Shown: positions 1 through 11,355, counted from the first letter of the stretch. The stretch: DNA of 64,000 bases from Micrasema longulum (GCA_022494885.1 JAGVSM010003607.1:1-64000), one strand, 5' to 3'. Numbers and translations are program-made. Notes: generated from the letters alone by a model not told the origin.

Positions 1-791
1 AAATAAGTCATTGCATATATCGTGGATATGTGGCAAGGAATAACGATCAGGTACCGTCTGTGCGTTTAAGCTACGGTAATCGCCACAAGGGCGATAAGTA
101 CCATCGCTCTTCTTCACCATATGCAATGGAGAGGCCCACTCACTCTTGGATGGTCTACAAATACCTTGAGCCACCATGTGATCGAACTCTTGCTTCGCCT
201 GCCTCAGTAGTTCTGGGGACAGCCGACGAGTCTTACACATAACGTGTTTGCCACGGGTATCTATATGGTGGATTGTGTTGTGTTTATCCAGCCCTGCGTA
301 TGGTTTATTGATATCTACTGGTTGTGGATACTTCAATATGAGTGAGTGGTAAATGTTGGTTTTGTCTGTTAATGATATGGAACATGTTATGTTGTTGTTT
401 GTGGAGATGTCAAATGCTCTGACTATCTTGCCGTTTGTATTGTCTACTAACCGTTTGTTCCTTACATCTACTAACAGGTGGAAGTTGTGGAGAAAATCTG
501 CTCCTATAATAGGGCGTGTCGTATCCGCTATTATAAACTTCCATGTAAACATTTGTTTACATCCCAGATTCAGTGTTACCGTGGTAACTCCGAAATTCTG
601 GATCGTAGTCCCGTTCGCTGCATAGAGAATTAGCTTAGGCTTTTCTCCATGGCGTTTGTGTAAAGATCTAGGAATTAATGATATTTCCGATCCGGAGTCA
701 ACGAGGTATGACACACCGGTATCACGATCTTTAACAAAGAGACGTGTTGTGTTGGTTGAATCAGCCGCCTCCGCTATGATTCGACCATCTA
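1..791 (-). CDS. pol: Ty3/gypsy (CsRn1-like) protease-reverse transcriptase, copy B, partial
   Basis: Aspartic protease and the start of reverse transcriptase of an LTR retrotransposon, running off the left edge of the window. The frame is -1 relative to gag and is entered at the slippery site 792-798, so no own start codon is needed. The protease active-site motif LVDSGSEISLIP is visible just after entry. The frame is open from 791 to the window edge and equals the frame of the reverse transcriptase in copy A (codon positions 792 and 552 differ by 240, a multiple of three). Bases 1-669 match 5894-6562 with about five mismatches, so the copies are recent. No break is visible in this part. Confidence 0.85.
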
Positions 792-1667
792 GTTTTTTGA
801 AGCTAGGTGCGGTTTAAATTCACATGGTGTGACGCATTTCTTAGCTTGATCGCCAAATTTTGTGTGGAAGTAACAAAGAATAGTTTTCTTGTTATTTCCG
901 TTGGCCCTATAGCTTGTTTTGTTGAAATTGTTGTTGTATTTGTCGTTATTGAAATTGTTACTGCTGTTACTTGTTGTGTGTTTGAATCTATTGTTATTGT
1001 TGTTGTGACTATGCTGTTTGTTGATTGTGTGAAATAAACTCTCTACCTTATGGGTTAGAGCTTGTACGGACTGTTCTAAACTACAAATGTTATTTTTATT
1101 GTTGGTACCTACTACCGCTACATTATCCTGTGTGTACACCTGTATTAGGCGATCTGCTATCGTCGCTTGCCTATCCCAGTCATCTTCGCTTATGGCTAAA
1201 TGCGCTTGGATCGTCTTGGGCAGTTGGTGTATCCACAAGTATTGCAACGTCGTTTCGTCTATTTGTAAACCTATTGCTAGCGTCCGCATCTCTCTAAGTA
1301 GGCTGGATGGGTTTCGATCCCCAAGCTGTAAGGAAGAAAACAGTTTTTCTCTCCTTCTGTCCTGTGGACAGCCCATGCGTTGGATTATAGCTTCTTTCAG
1401 CCTCGTATATTTTGCTCGGTTCGGTTCCATGAGTAAAATATCTGAAACTTGTTCTATGTGCGTTTGTTCAAGTTTTGACACTAAGTGACTATAACGTGCG
1501 TCTTCTGAAACTATGTTTGCTAACTCGAATTGTGCTTCTATCTGTTTAAACCAAAGTTCGATGTTGTTCACCCATAGTTGTGGTAGTTTAACGCTAATCC
1601 TATCCGTGTGGAACATGTTGTTTGCTGTGTTGATATTTGTCAAGTCAGTGTTGTCCTTGTTAGCCAT
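789..1667 (-). CDS. gag: Gag of CsRn1-like Ty3/gypsy retrotransposon, copy B
   Basis: 292-residue Gag, the structural protein of the retrotransposon particle. The start ATG at 1667 opens a uniformly plausible protein. Residues about 38-52 (WFKQIEAQFELANI) and about 98-128 match the capsid-like part typical of arthropod gypsy Gags. Residues 215-262 are Asn-rich linker. The C-terminus has C265, H268, C278 and C282 in the arrangement CYFHTKFGDQAKKC...C, the CHCC finger known from the CsRn1 group instead of the usual CCHC knuckle. The ORF ends in the slippery heptamer at 792-798. It appears intact. Confidence 0.88.
   Translation of the reverse strand: MANKDNTDLTNINTANNMFHTDRISVKLPQLWVNNIELWFKQIEAQFELANIVSEDARYSHLVSKLEQTHIEQVSDILLMEPNRAKYTRLKEAIIQRMGCPQDRRREKLFSSLQLGDRNPSSLLREMRTLAIGLQIDETTLQYLWIHQLPKTIQAHLAISEDDWDRQATIADRLIQVYTQDNVAVVGTNNKNNICSLEQSVQALTHKVESLFHTINKQHSHNNNNNRFKHTTSNSSNNFNNDKYNNNFNKTSYRANGNNKKTILCYFHTKFGDQAKKCVTPCEFKPHLASKN
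792..798 (-). promoter_or_regulatory. -1 ribosomal frameshift slippery site between gag and pol
   Basis: The minus strand reads A AAA AAC in the gag frame, immediately followed by the gag stop codon TAG (789-791). This is the canonical X XXY YYZ heptamer. Slipping back one base enters the frame that encodes the protease motif DSGSE and that is continuous with reverse transcriptase. Seen directly: heptamer, phase and stop position. Inferred: that it works in vivo. I did not fold the downstream region for a pseudoknot. Confidence 0.75.
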
Positions 1668-3200
1668 TGTTTACAGTTTAAAAATATTCGTTTTTAAAAA
1701 AAATTCAGAAAAATGTATGTAATAATGATTACAGTATAAGTTAAAATATTGAAATAAAAGTATTCAATAATGAGTGTAGTTGTATAAAAAAGTTAAGTTT
1801 AAATTATTAGATTTAAATTTAAATTTAAATTTAAATTTCAAACAAAAATATTTATTTTTTAAATGTCAGAGTCACTATTTGTTATGTATGTACTGTGCAA
1901 GTTATAGAAAAGAAAATTAAAAACAGAAAATTTAAATAATTATTTACCATACGGCGGAACACATTTTCCAACTATTAGGTATTTGTATTCTCCAAGCCTG
2001 AGTGGTCCCCTCAATATTAATATTCCTTTTGATTGTCCGTTGTACAATATATCAAGTTTAAAAATGTTTATGGTAAAACTTCAAATCTGTAACACATAAT
2101 ACCATGCATAGCCTAGGTTAAAAATATAAACATATATAGTACAGTCACACAATATAATGTATATAAAAAAAGTATGGATACTCATGTCCACGTACTAAGT
2201 TAAACATTCGTCGGCTTAGCCGCCCGAATATCTGTTTGTTTGATAGTTTCAAGTTGTTTACAAAAATAAAATTTTACAAATTGCAAGTATTGTGAACGAC
2301 TGCGCCAGCTGAAAAATATTTCCGATAGATTTCGCTGGTAAAAAAAAAAACTTACTCCCGCAGTGCGTTCACAAGGAGAAAACTTTCGGATGCCTACGTC
2401 ACGCTTGTCTCGCCATATAATATTTGTCAAAAATAATTATGTACCGGATTTTTGAAAAAAAAAAAAAAAACAACATAATTACATAATTATTTTCTGGTAC
2501 ATAATTATTACATAATTATTTTCCGGTACCTAATTATTTTCCGGTACCCTGTAAGTACCTCCACTCAATCTGGCACCCTATGTAAATGTTCGTGTGAATT
2601 GTTTGTGTGTTCGACTCAAGAAAAATAAAAAAAAAATAAAATTTATATGTGTTGTAGGAATGTATTACTTGGCGTGCGATTTTTGGTGAGCGAGTCGCTC
2701 GAACGTATTATATTATGTTTGTTTATAATAATTTTAGTTAAATTATGAATCACCTGTTTGAATTAATCCCGGCCGAGTAATATTGTTAAGAAATTAATCA
2801 CAGTTTAATCAATTCACTAGTTACATTAATTACATTTACATTAGTTACATTTACATTGAAGATTGTTACCGACAGAAAAATTCACTCGATTCGCTCGGTC
2901 TTTGAAAAATCTAATTCTATTATATATTATAATTATTATAATATAATTCTATTATACTAAATTAATTAACCTACAATAAGTTAACCTTGAAATAGATTAA
3001 CCTTGATTAATTACAAATAAATTAAAAGTGCAATCAAATTAAAAATGAAATTTTAAATTTTTCATGTACCGACCGAAAAAAAGTAATTGTTGTACAATTT
3101 TGTCAAGCGAAGATATTTCTGTCTGAAATTTTGCGCAATTTTATGGAATTTGAATGGGGTCACCGTGATTGATTGTTTAATGTTGTGTTTTCGTGTTCAA
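1668..3200. other. AT-rich interval between primer site and gag
   Basis: About 1.5 kb separates the tRNA-Trp primer site from the gag start; CsRn1-type leaders are usually far shorter. It holds simple repeats: an AAATTT run near 1800-1840 and a repeated ATAATTATTTTCCGGTACC-like phrase at 2460-2550. No coding region is convincing. It may be a very long leader or an inserted element; I cannot tell which. Confidence 0.5.
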
Positions 3201-3215
3201 ACGTCGGGGTCACCA
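3201..3215 (-). promoter_or_regulatory. Primer binding site complementary to tRNA-Trp
   Basis: The plus strand here reads ACGTCGGGGTCACCA, identical to the 3' end of animal tRNA-Trp including CCA; the minus strand TGGTGACCCCGACGT would pair with it. It lies about 20 bases inside the inferred LTR end. tRNA-Trp priming is a known trait of the CsRn1 group and agrees with the CHCC Gag. Confidence 0.75.
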
Positions 3216-3235
3216 CTTTTAGTATACCACTTTTA

Positions 3236-3575
3236 TGTAGGCACCTAGTTGGTGGCCTAATTTTGTGATGTACAAAGTTATGTGGGTGCACAGAATGAGA
3301 GCAAGTAAAACAGGGTACTTACGTTTTACACAAAGATTTATTCACGAAACTAAACTACTGAAGCTAACACATTGAAAGAAGGATTCTAATAACTATATTA
3401 GGCAAAATAAAATGAAGTTGGTAAATCTAAATTGGCGGTAATTTTGTGCCTCGAAGACGCGTGCGGTGAGGTCGGAATCCGGTAGTTTTCTCTCAGCCGG
3501 TTTGGCCCGTTCGTACGCTCTACGTCGGCGTTCGGCAATGTTCGGCTCGTGCCGTCGTTGTCGACCCGCCACACA
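3236..3575 (-). repeat. Solo-visible LTR of the CsRn1-like element
   Basis: On the minus strand this begins TGTGTGGCGG directly after a purine-rich tract and ends GGTGCCTACA shortly before the primer site, giving a TG...CA box of about 340 bases. It sits between the pol end of copy A and the gag of copy B, so both appear to share it. No second LTR is in the window, so the boundaries rest on context only. Confidence 0.5.
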
Positions 3576-3590
3576 GCCCCCTTCCAAGTT
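3576..3590 (-). promoter_or_regulatory. Polypurine tract of copy A
   Basis: Minus strand CTTGGAAGGGGGC abuts the TG of the inferred LTR, 15-30 bases after the end of the integrase reading frame. This is the expected place for plus-strand priming. Confidence 0.6.
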
Positions 3591-3604
3591 TTGAAATCTG
3601 TTTT

Positions 3605-3823
3605 TCAAAACTGACGCTGTATCCCCCTCCTGCCGCTACGCGTTGTGTATGCCGGTTGTTCTGTTGGTGTTTCCGTTTCTGCTGGACTGGCTCGTTCTTC
3701 CGCTGTCTGGAACGCCGGCTTGCACCTGTCCAGCGAAACCTTTTTATGTTCGCCATCCACGTCCAGTGTTACCGTCTTTTCCGCCCTGGTGATGACCTTG
3801 TAGGGCCCCTTGTAGTTCGGCAT
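3605..3823 (-). pseudogene. Integrase C-terminal tail of gypsy copy A (frame-shifted)
   Basis: A 72-residue stretch starting at MPNYKGPYKV continues the integrase C-terminal domain, the part that contacts DNA (GPYKV...V...LDRCKPAF, then a Pro/Thr-rich tail). It is one frame off from the preceding integrase ORF, whose stop codon overlaps this ATG. A one-base loss in the CCCTGATG stretch explains the break; I read it as damage, not as a separate gene. Confidence 0.8.
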
Positions 3824-5445
3824 CAGGGTTTGTACACTCTGTCGTCCCTCAGAAACAAGTGTGTGGCTCTCTTTAGTTCCGGGTGGATGAAAACGTTACC
3901 TTTATTGTGGTGCTCGACTGGCCTTGGTTTGACGTTTTGCATGAAATTTACCAGTTGCCTAGTGTAGGAGTCCGGGTCAATGTAGTCGTTCGTCTGCTCC
4001 AGGATGTCTGCTGGTAACTTTAGTTTGCACCCATACAGCATCTCTGCTACTGAGTGCTCTGCATTCGTGCGCAGTGTGGCCCTCAGTCCGAGTAGTATGG
4101 TGCTGATCGATTTTGTCCACGGAACAGGGTGGTGAGCTTTAATGGCCGTCTTCAGCGTTCTATGAAATCGCTCGATCATGCCATTACTTTGTGGATGGTA
4201 AGGCGTCGTGTTGGAGTGTGCTATGCCTGATCTGGAACAAAACAAGTTAAAGTCCGTAGACATGAATTGCCTACCCTGATCAGTTATAATTTTCTCCGGT
4301 ACGCCGTATCTCGCAATCCAGTTGTCCCAGATGGCTCTGATGATTGTGTGGGTCTGGATATCTGCGATAGGGATTACTTCCGCCCATCGAGTGTATCGGT
4401 CGATACATGTGAGGCAGTACCTCAGTCCCTCTGATGGTGGAAAAGGTCCGATGAGGTCGACATGGACCACGCAGAATTTCTGTCTCGGCATGTCGATCTT
4501 GATGATCGGTGTCCTCGTGTGTTTGTTGACTTTGCTCTTCTGACAGGGTATGCAGGCCTTCGTCCAAGCTGCGCAGTCTGCTTTCATATTTTTCCAGACG
4601 CCTCTTTGACTGATGGTCTTGGTCGTGGCGTCGGCTCCTGCATGGTTGAGGTTATGCACTTGGTTGAAGAAAGATCTCTGTAGCGTTTTTGGGATGTACG
4701 GTCGCATGTTGCCTTTGTTGAGATCGAAGACGATTTCTTGTCCCTGCATGTTGGTTTTGATCAGGTTCAGAGCAGTGTTCTTGTCGTCCAAGAGTGCGAG
4801 TAGTTCGTTGTCCTGCCTTTGTTCTTTATGGATCTTTTCGAACGATATGTTTGCCTCTTGTTCGATCATGTCGATTCTTGATAAGGTATCGGCGACGACG
4901 TTGTCTTCTCCTTTTATGTATTTGATGTCCGTGCTGAACTGTGAGATGTAGTCTAGATATCTGAGTTGTCTGGGGCTTTCTTTGTCGTGACTTTTCCTTC
5001 TAAACACGAATTGTAGTGGTTTATGGTCCGTGTATATACAGAATTCTCTGCCCTCCAGATAATGTTGAAAGTACCTTACAGTCTCAAAAATGGCTAGTAG
5101 TTCCCTGTCGTACGTACTATATGAACACTGGGCCTTGTTCAACTTTTTTGAGAAGAAACTTATCGGTTTGTAGTTGATGCCGTCTGTGGTTTGTTGTAGC
5201 ACGCCTCCGATTGCGTAATCTGAGGCGTCTGTCCACACTGACATCTTGCTGCTTTCCTCTGGGTAGCTAAGCTTAGTGGCGTTGATCAGCGAGTTCTTGA
5301 CCTCTTCGAAATCGTGTGTAGTGACTTCGTTCCACTCTACTTTTCTGTTGTCATTCTTTTTTGCTCCCTTGAGGTAATCGTGTAGTCGTATCAATTTGTG
5401 TGCTGCTCGTGGTATGAATCTTCGGTAGAAGTTTCCCATGGCCAA
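3823..5445 (-). pseudogene. RNase H and integrase of gypsy copy A (damaged pol)
   Basis: 540 residues. RNase H: acidic residues D73 (TDASDYAIGG), E115 (YDRELLAIF), D140 (YTDHKPL) and D186 (ADTLSR). Integrase: zinc finger H264, H268, C298, C301, then DD35E catalytic residues D330 (HVDLIGPF), D389 (TDQGRQF) and E425 (GMIERFHR). Order RT-RH-IN is that of Ty3/gypsy. The domain set is complete, but the frame differs from both the RT in front and the integrase tail behind, so this pol cannot be read as one protein without two frameshifts. The ATG at 5445 is internal and not a natural start. Confidence 0.9.
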
Positions 5446-6562
5446 GAATCTTCAACTGCTTAATGGTTTCTGGCTTGTTGAGGTTCGTGATGGCTTCCAC
5501 TTTTGTTGGCGAGGGTCCGATGCCTTCAGCCGAAATTTCATAACCAAGAAATAACAGTGTTTTCTTGGCAAACTCGCATTTAGATGGGTTTACCACCATT
5601 CCATGATCTTGAAGTCGCTGGAACAAAGCTTTTAAGTGTTCCACATGTGTTTCTTCGTCTGGTGAAGCGATCAATATATCGTCGATATATGCGTGTACTC
5701 CTTCTAGACCTCTTGTGACTTCGTTGATGTGACGTTGGAATGTTTGTGCAGCGCATGATAGTCCGAATGGCATTCTTACAAATTCAAATAACCCGAATGG
5801 TGTGGTTATAGCTGTCTTTTTAATGTCAGTTTCATTAATTGGAATTTGGTGATATGCTCGTTGTAAGTCAATTTTGGAAAAAATTTTACAGTTAAATAAG
5901 TCATTGCATATATCGTGGATATGTGGCAAGGAATAACGATCAGGTACCGTCTGTGCGTTTAAGCTACGGTAATCGCCACAAGGGCGATAAGTACCATCGC
6001 TCTTCTTCACCATATGCAATGGAGAGGCCCACTCACTCTTGGAGGGTCTACAAATACCTTGAGCCACCATGTGATCGAACTCTTGCTTCGCCTGCCTCAG
6101 TAGTTCTGGGGACAGCCGACGAGTCTTACACATAACGGGTTTGCCACGGGTATCTATATGGTGGATTGTGTTGTGTTTATCCAGCCCTGCGTATGGTTTA
6201 TTGATATCTACTAGTTGTGGATACTTCAATATGAGTGAGTGGTAAATGTTGGTTTTGTCTGTTAATGATATGGAACATGTTATGTTGTTGTTTGTGGAGA
6301 TGTCAAATGCTCTGACTATCTTGCCGTTTGTATTGTCTACTAACCGTTTGTTCCTAACATCTACTAACAGGTGGAAGTTGTGGAGAAAATCTGCTCCTAT
6401 AATAGGGCGTGTCGTATCCGCTATTATAAACTTCCATGTAAACATTTGTTTACATCCCAGATTCAGTGTTACCGTGGTAACTCCGAAATTCTGGATCGTA
6501 GTCCCGTTCGCTGCATAGAGAATTAGCTTAGACTTTTCTCCATGGCGTTTGTGTAAAGATCT
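5351..6562 (-). pseudogene. Reverse transcriptase with truncated protease, gypsy copy A
   Basis: From the first ATG (6445) 364 residues cover [35 protein letters not shown], the FGL-MPFGL block near 217-229 and the catalytic YIDD at 253-256. Upstream to 6562 the frame continues into a protease remnant that lacks the DSG active site, because similarity to copy B stops abruptly at 6562 (equals 669 in B). Near 5430-5450 a single-base shift breaks the RT-RNase H junction. It is a 5'-truncated, non-functional copy. Confidence 0.9.
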
Positions 6563-7580
6563 GTAACTATGTAAATACTTATTCTCTGTCTTCTATTTTT
6601 TGGTTGGCTGAAAATATTGCTTTTAGAAATAAGTTCGTCAAAGTACTTATTCTTTGTACTTGAAGTTTTAAATAAAATAAATATAAAACTAAATATATAT
6701 AATAATTACCATTAATATATCGTTTTACTATTAATCGTGTTGTCCACATGTTGATTGAAATTTAAGTTTATTAATAATATGTACGCTTCCACTTTCCATT
6801 ATGTAGCATTTCAAATCAACACAGGGCTCTTGACCTTACGGAATTAAGCATATGTTATGTTTTGTAATTATTATCTTTGCATGAATAAATGAATAAATTC
6901 AAAAATAAATATAATAATAAAGCGAAATGCCGTCTCTACAGGTGTGACGCATTATTTTGAAGATTTTAATCGATCTTGTAAATGAAAATAAAACACGCAT
7001 TTCATTGTAACTTAATGGTCTGAATAAGCCCGCATATAAATAATAAAATATTTTCGGATGACAGCGAAATTTCTTATGGGTGTTGGCAACCCTATCTCCG
7101 TGTACAGTCAACCAAAGCACAGGTGTTATCTCGCGCTAGCGCCCACAACCTACAGCGGGTACTATGAACTAAACTGATACACGTTACGTTATCTTAGGAG
7201 AGTACACCCCGCCCATGCGTGGCCGCAAGCCAGCTGCCCTTACCGGGGTAAATAAATTACAAGTTAACTGCCCGTTTTGTTTTTACATGTTACCGACCCT
7301 GCTTTCTGCGCTCCTGCTAGAATACGTCGCCTTTTCTCAGGGAAAAACTTTTTATTATTTAGGCTGGCGGTGTGTAGGGCACTGCTGTTGGTGTCTATCC
7401 TTGTTTTATATGCAAACGCGAATATTTTGAGTATGCCCAAATATTTGTAGACATGACTTAATTTGACTATTGAAAAACCGTTTTAAAGATCGTGGTCCTA
7501 TCGGTTTCGCTCGTTTGTATTAAGTAAATAGCTCTCGTTCAATCTCTGAACCAGTGTAAATAGCACAAAAATGGATCATG
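6563..7580. other. Unassigned interval right of gypsy copy A
   Basis: AT-rich DNA to about 7100, then a GC-richer patch 7120-7420. No recognisable protein. At 7430-7462 a short match to the Rep-A end motif (GTATGCCCAAATATTTGTAGACA) occurs. Confidence 0.5.
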
Positions 7581-8065
7581 AAGATCATTCTCAAAAAACC
7601 TTTGAGGTATCCAACGGGAGATCTATTCGCTGAGTTAAAGATATTGGATGTAAGACAATTATTTGTGGGTGCCTACTACTTACATTTTATGATAAATTAA
7701 GTGAGGTCAAAAGAACCCAACAAAATATAAACACTCGTTCAGCAACACAAATTAACTGTATTGTCCCATTTGTATCAACCGCTTTTGGAAAAATGAAATA
7801 TAATGTAATTGCTTCAAAAATATTTAATGATTTATTGCCAAATATAAAAAAAACTCGAAATGTAAAACTATTTTAAAATAAAAATAACTGCACAAATAAA
7901 TAGTGTAGCGAGAGATTTTTAAAAAAAATATATGTAAATCAAAACACGTATCTAGTACTTTATATAATTGGTACACATATTATTTATATTTTTATGTATT
8001 TCAATGCTTTATATTGTTTTTTATTATAAATTATACTATATTATTTATGTTTAAGTAACATGTAT
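7581..8065 (+). pseudogene. 3' end of a Jockey/I-like LINE
   Basis: Reads KIILKKPLRYPTGDLFAEL from 7581, matching the minus-strand LINE at 11.0 kb (KVILKKPSTFPT), then after a frameshift a tail with VPFVSTAFGKMKYNVIASK and IFNDLLPNIKK, the usual LINE C-terminal phrase before the stop. The 3' UTR (to about 8060) is shared, inverted, with 59.63-59.80 kb. It is the non-catalytic C-terminal end only, broken by stops. Confidence 0.7.
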
Positions 8066-8139
8066 TCTTGGCACATATATATATTGGTGTTGTTGAAGGG
8101 TACATTTACCTTGGGCACAAAATCAAATCAAGAAATTTT

Positions 8140-8675
8140 GATTGAACTGCGGAACTGCCTAGACGAATCGGGTTAAGTTGGGCTGCGTTTGGAAAGCTGA
8201 AACATGTTTTTAGAAATAAGGAAATCCCAAATAATCTAAAGGCCAAAGTCTACAACTCTTATGTTCTGCCGGTGGCACCACATCACTCACTCCTAGAAGT
8301 GTTCACAAAATTAAGTGCACTCAGCGGTCTGTAGAAAGACAATGTTGGGCATCTCCTTAAAATATCGAATAAGGAATGAGGAAATAAGACGCCGTAAAAA
8401 GGTGACTGATATTGCAGAAAGGGTGAAAAGACAAAAATGGCAGTGAGCGGGTCATGTGGTGAGACAAGAAGTCGATGGGTGGACCCCCAGAATACCTAAC
8501 TGGAGAACCTACGAAAGTGATAGGAAAGTAGGGAGGCCGCAGAGGAGATGGACTGACGACGTCGTCGAACTCTTGGGCCATGGATGGAAACAGAGTGCCC
8601 TGGACAGAAAAACATGGAAACATTCGGAAGATACCTATATCCAGCAGTGGAGAAAAACGGGCTCATAAGAAGAAG
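8140..8675 (+). pseudogene. C-terminal part of an RTE-like LINE
   Basis: Starts with RIGLSWAAFGKLKHVFRNKE and ends with KWQWAGHVVR, VGRPQRRWTDDVVELLG and YIQQWRKTGS, the standard tail behind the RT of the widespread insect RTE-like family, followed by a (GAA)n tail at 8667. The middle (about 8270-8380) is out of frame. The RT core and endonuclease are missing, so this is a 5'-truncated dead copy. Confidence 0.8.
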
Positions 8676-9382
8676 AAATTGATTTCTACATTATGACTAC
8701 TGAAAAATACGACAGATCTCTGACGCTTATTGCAGTGCAAATTTTTGACAGATTCATAAGTTCTCACAGCCGCCAGATAATGACGCCGCTTTCCAAGTAT
8801 GCATCTCTGGACAGCGTCAGCATCTTAACCATCACAAATTATCCGCCGTCTGCCGGACAGGCAGCGCGGACAGGACGCACTCCACTCTTTTAATTTTGTT
8901 TTACTAAGAGTTCATTTGACATCCGACCCTGCTCGCTTCTGCCTTTGTCTCACCGGAAACTGGACAAAACAAAACAGGAGCGGACAAGATAAAACCGGAA
9001 ATGAAGAACACGGAATGTATCTTAGTCAATCGAAAAGAACAACAACATTTTGGCGGGACACTTCGACATTATTCTCAATCAGCCATTTTGTCTTCGTAGG
9101 CATGATTAGAATAATTGACGGACGAAATGACAAAAAATTTCATTAACTCTAAAATGTATATTTATTTTTTTTAAATATATTTATTTAACACTGATTAGAA
9201 ATATCGTTTTTATTTTTTTTTGTAATTACGTCATTCCCCATTATGTACACAAGAAATGTTTATTTCTTTTACGTAATGGGAAACGTTAATGTAAATATAT
9301 GTATTTAATTTAATGTTAAAAAATGTATTTAGTTGTAATATTGTATTTTTACTTATTATCTGTAAATCATTTTTTTTTTAAA
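8676..9382. other. Unassigned interval
   Basis: 8690-9150 is GC-balanced compared with its surroundings and has two overlapping ORFs of 66-76 codons, but I recognise no protein. After 9150 it is AT-rich. Confidence 0.4.
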
Positions 9383-9384
9383 TA

Positions 9385-9537
9385 GGCCGTGGTAAATAAT
9401 TCCTTTGCGCGCGGTGATGTAACATCGTGTTACCACAAGCAAAAGACGGAATATTCTAAAGTTCAGGCATTTGAAAAAAAAACATGGAGACATACTGTTG
9501 AATAAATCATTTTCCATTATTGATAAAAATAAACACA
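9385..9537 (+). repeat. Rep-D, uninterrupted copy
   Basis: Contains GCGCGCGGTGATGTAACATC and continues through ...CAAAAGACGGAATATTC. The same sequence at 38.44-38.86 kb is split by a SINE exactly inside AAAAGACAG, so this copy is the empty-site reference. Confidence 0.85.
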
Positions 9538-10377
9538 TAATAAAGAAATATAACTTTTTAAAAACGTTTTTAAAGTTATAAGGGTGTATTAAATACTGTT
9601 GAATAATAATATAAAAAATCTCTACTTATTAGTAGCATAAAAAATATTTTCAAATTTGAAATTGTTAATTTCCACAAAAACGGCCATTGCATTGGGTACG
9701 CCCCTAATACGTCACGATTCATGTTAATTTTCAACTTTGTTCCAAACCGTAAATTTTTTTATAGAACATCGTCACGAATCTTGACGTCACAATTATCAAT
9801 GCCAAACATATCGCATTTTTCTAGTGTATATATATTGTAGTGTATATATATATATTGTCAAAGGCCGTATAATAATAAATAAATAAATTATTAATACTCA
9901 AAATCCCTTCACAATTTTATTTGATTTTTGGTACTCATTTTAAAATTTGTATAAATACGGACACAACTTAAGTTAACCCTAATAAAATGTTGTTTTACTT
10001 AACACAGAAAACAGTAAAATTTGATGCACATTTTGAAAGCATTCTACCTGTTCGTACTAATTTTAAAATAAATATTTACAAATGAATTTGTCTAGTTAGG
10101 TGCAGGAAATTAAAATTTGTGTCGATCACCCTCAGATTAGTCACCAAACTGGTTCACATCCTTCCGGTGAACTTAATCGGCGGGAGTTTTAAAATAAGAA
10201 CACTGTTTTTCAAAAGGAGAACACAAAAGATGGCCGCCGGAGCGTGACGTGAGAGAAAGGGAGATAACATTGAGTCACGCCGCTGCGTGGTGCCAACCAA
10301 CGTGATAAGTGATACCATTTATTTGTCAATTAAAAAAATGGAATATTGCGCATTTTAAACAAAAAATACATCCTTAA
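9538..10377. other. AT-rich interval with a dispersed repeat piece
   Basis: 9900-10030 resembles 12.27-12.43 and 43.90-44.03 kb (shared phrase with ACGGACACAACT-like core). 10130-10330 is GC-richer and has no recognisable reading frame. Confidence 0.4.
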
Positions 10378-10484
10378 TTTGTTACAACAGAGAGGGAAAA
10401 CATTTCGAGAAGGAAATATGTCTTGGGTGGTTGAAGTAGCCACGCTGTAACATTCACCACTCAGCCTGTGTTTAAACATTAACT

Positions 10485-11355
10485 TTTTTTTTTTATTAAT
10501 AACAAATAAAAATACAATATTACAACCAAATACATTTTTTTACATTAATCAAATACATATATTTACATTAACGTTTCCAATTACGTAAAAGAAATAAACA
10601 ATTCTTGTGTACATAATGGGGAGTGACGTCTTACAATAGTTTATTTTATTTTAATTAATAATATTTTTAGGATAGCATATATAAATTACAAAAAAGATAT
10701 AAACTATGTTTTTCATCAGTGTTACACAAAGAAGAATTATCGGTATAACTTTTCACTTCTTTCTTAAATATATTGTATTCCTGACTGTACTTTTTATTAT
10801 CTTTGTTCATTTCATTAAATAAAAATATTCCTCTGTAAGTATAATGATATTGTGCAGTAGTTGTTTTTAATTTAGGAATTAAGATATTACCACCTGTTCT
10901 AGGTCGTGTACTTACGTTTTGAGAGCTAGAAATACTACTATTTATTTTACCTTTATGTATTTGAAGCAAACAATTCTTTTTATATAGCAATTTTATATCT
11001 GAAACCTTAACTTTTTAAAATAATTGAACAGTGGGAAAAGTAGACGGTTTTTTCAAAATAACTTTTACAATTAATTTTTGTATTTTTTCAACCGGTAAAA
11101 TATTTGTTTTAAAAGCACCACCCCATCCGATTATTCCGTACTGTAATATGGATTGGGCGAATGCAAAGTAAATTGATTTAAATTTTTCGATGGTTAATAT
11201 ATTCCTTAATCTAATAAATACATACATACATTTTTATCATTCTATTTACAATATTATTTATTTGCTCCCTCCATTTTATATTTTTATCAATTATAATGCC
11301 TCAATATTTTATGCCTTTTTTTTGTGATTTAAAGGCAATTATCATTATGAAATTA
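10485..11355 (-). pseudogene. Jockey/I-like LINE 3' part inserted in Rep-A
   Basis: Minus-strand fragments: SIYFAFAQSILQYGIIGWGG with KIQKLIVKVILKKP (11015-11227), the region right after the RT core, and a C-terminal part (10667-10990) ending with YRGIFLFNEMNKD and FKKEV. The frame is broken between them. A short direct repeat ACATT flanks the insertion, and Rep-A resumes on both sides. Confidence 0.75.

Noticed and set aside
30..625. Plus-strand ORFs (also at 5923-6518) with identical proteins in both gypsy copies
   Set aside because: They are antisense shadows of protease-reverse transcriptase; the identity reflects the duplication.
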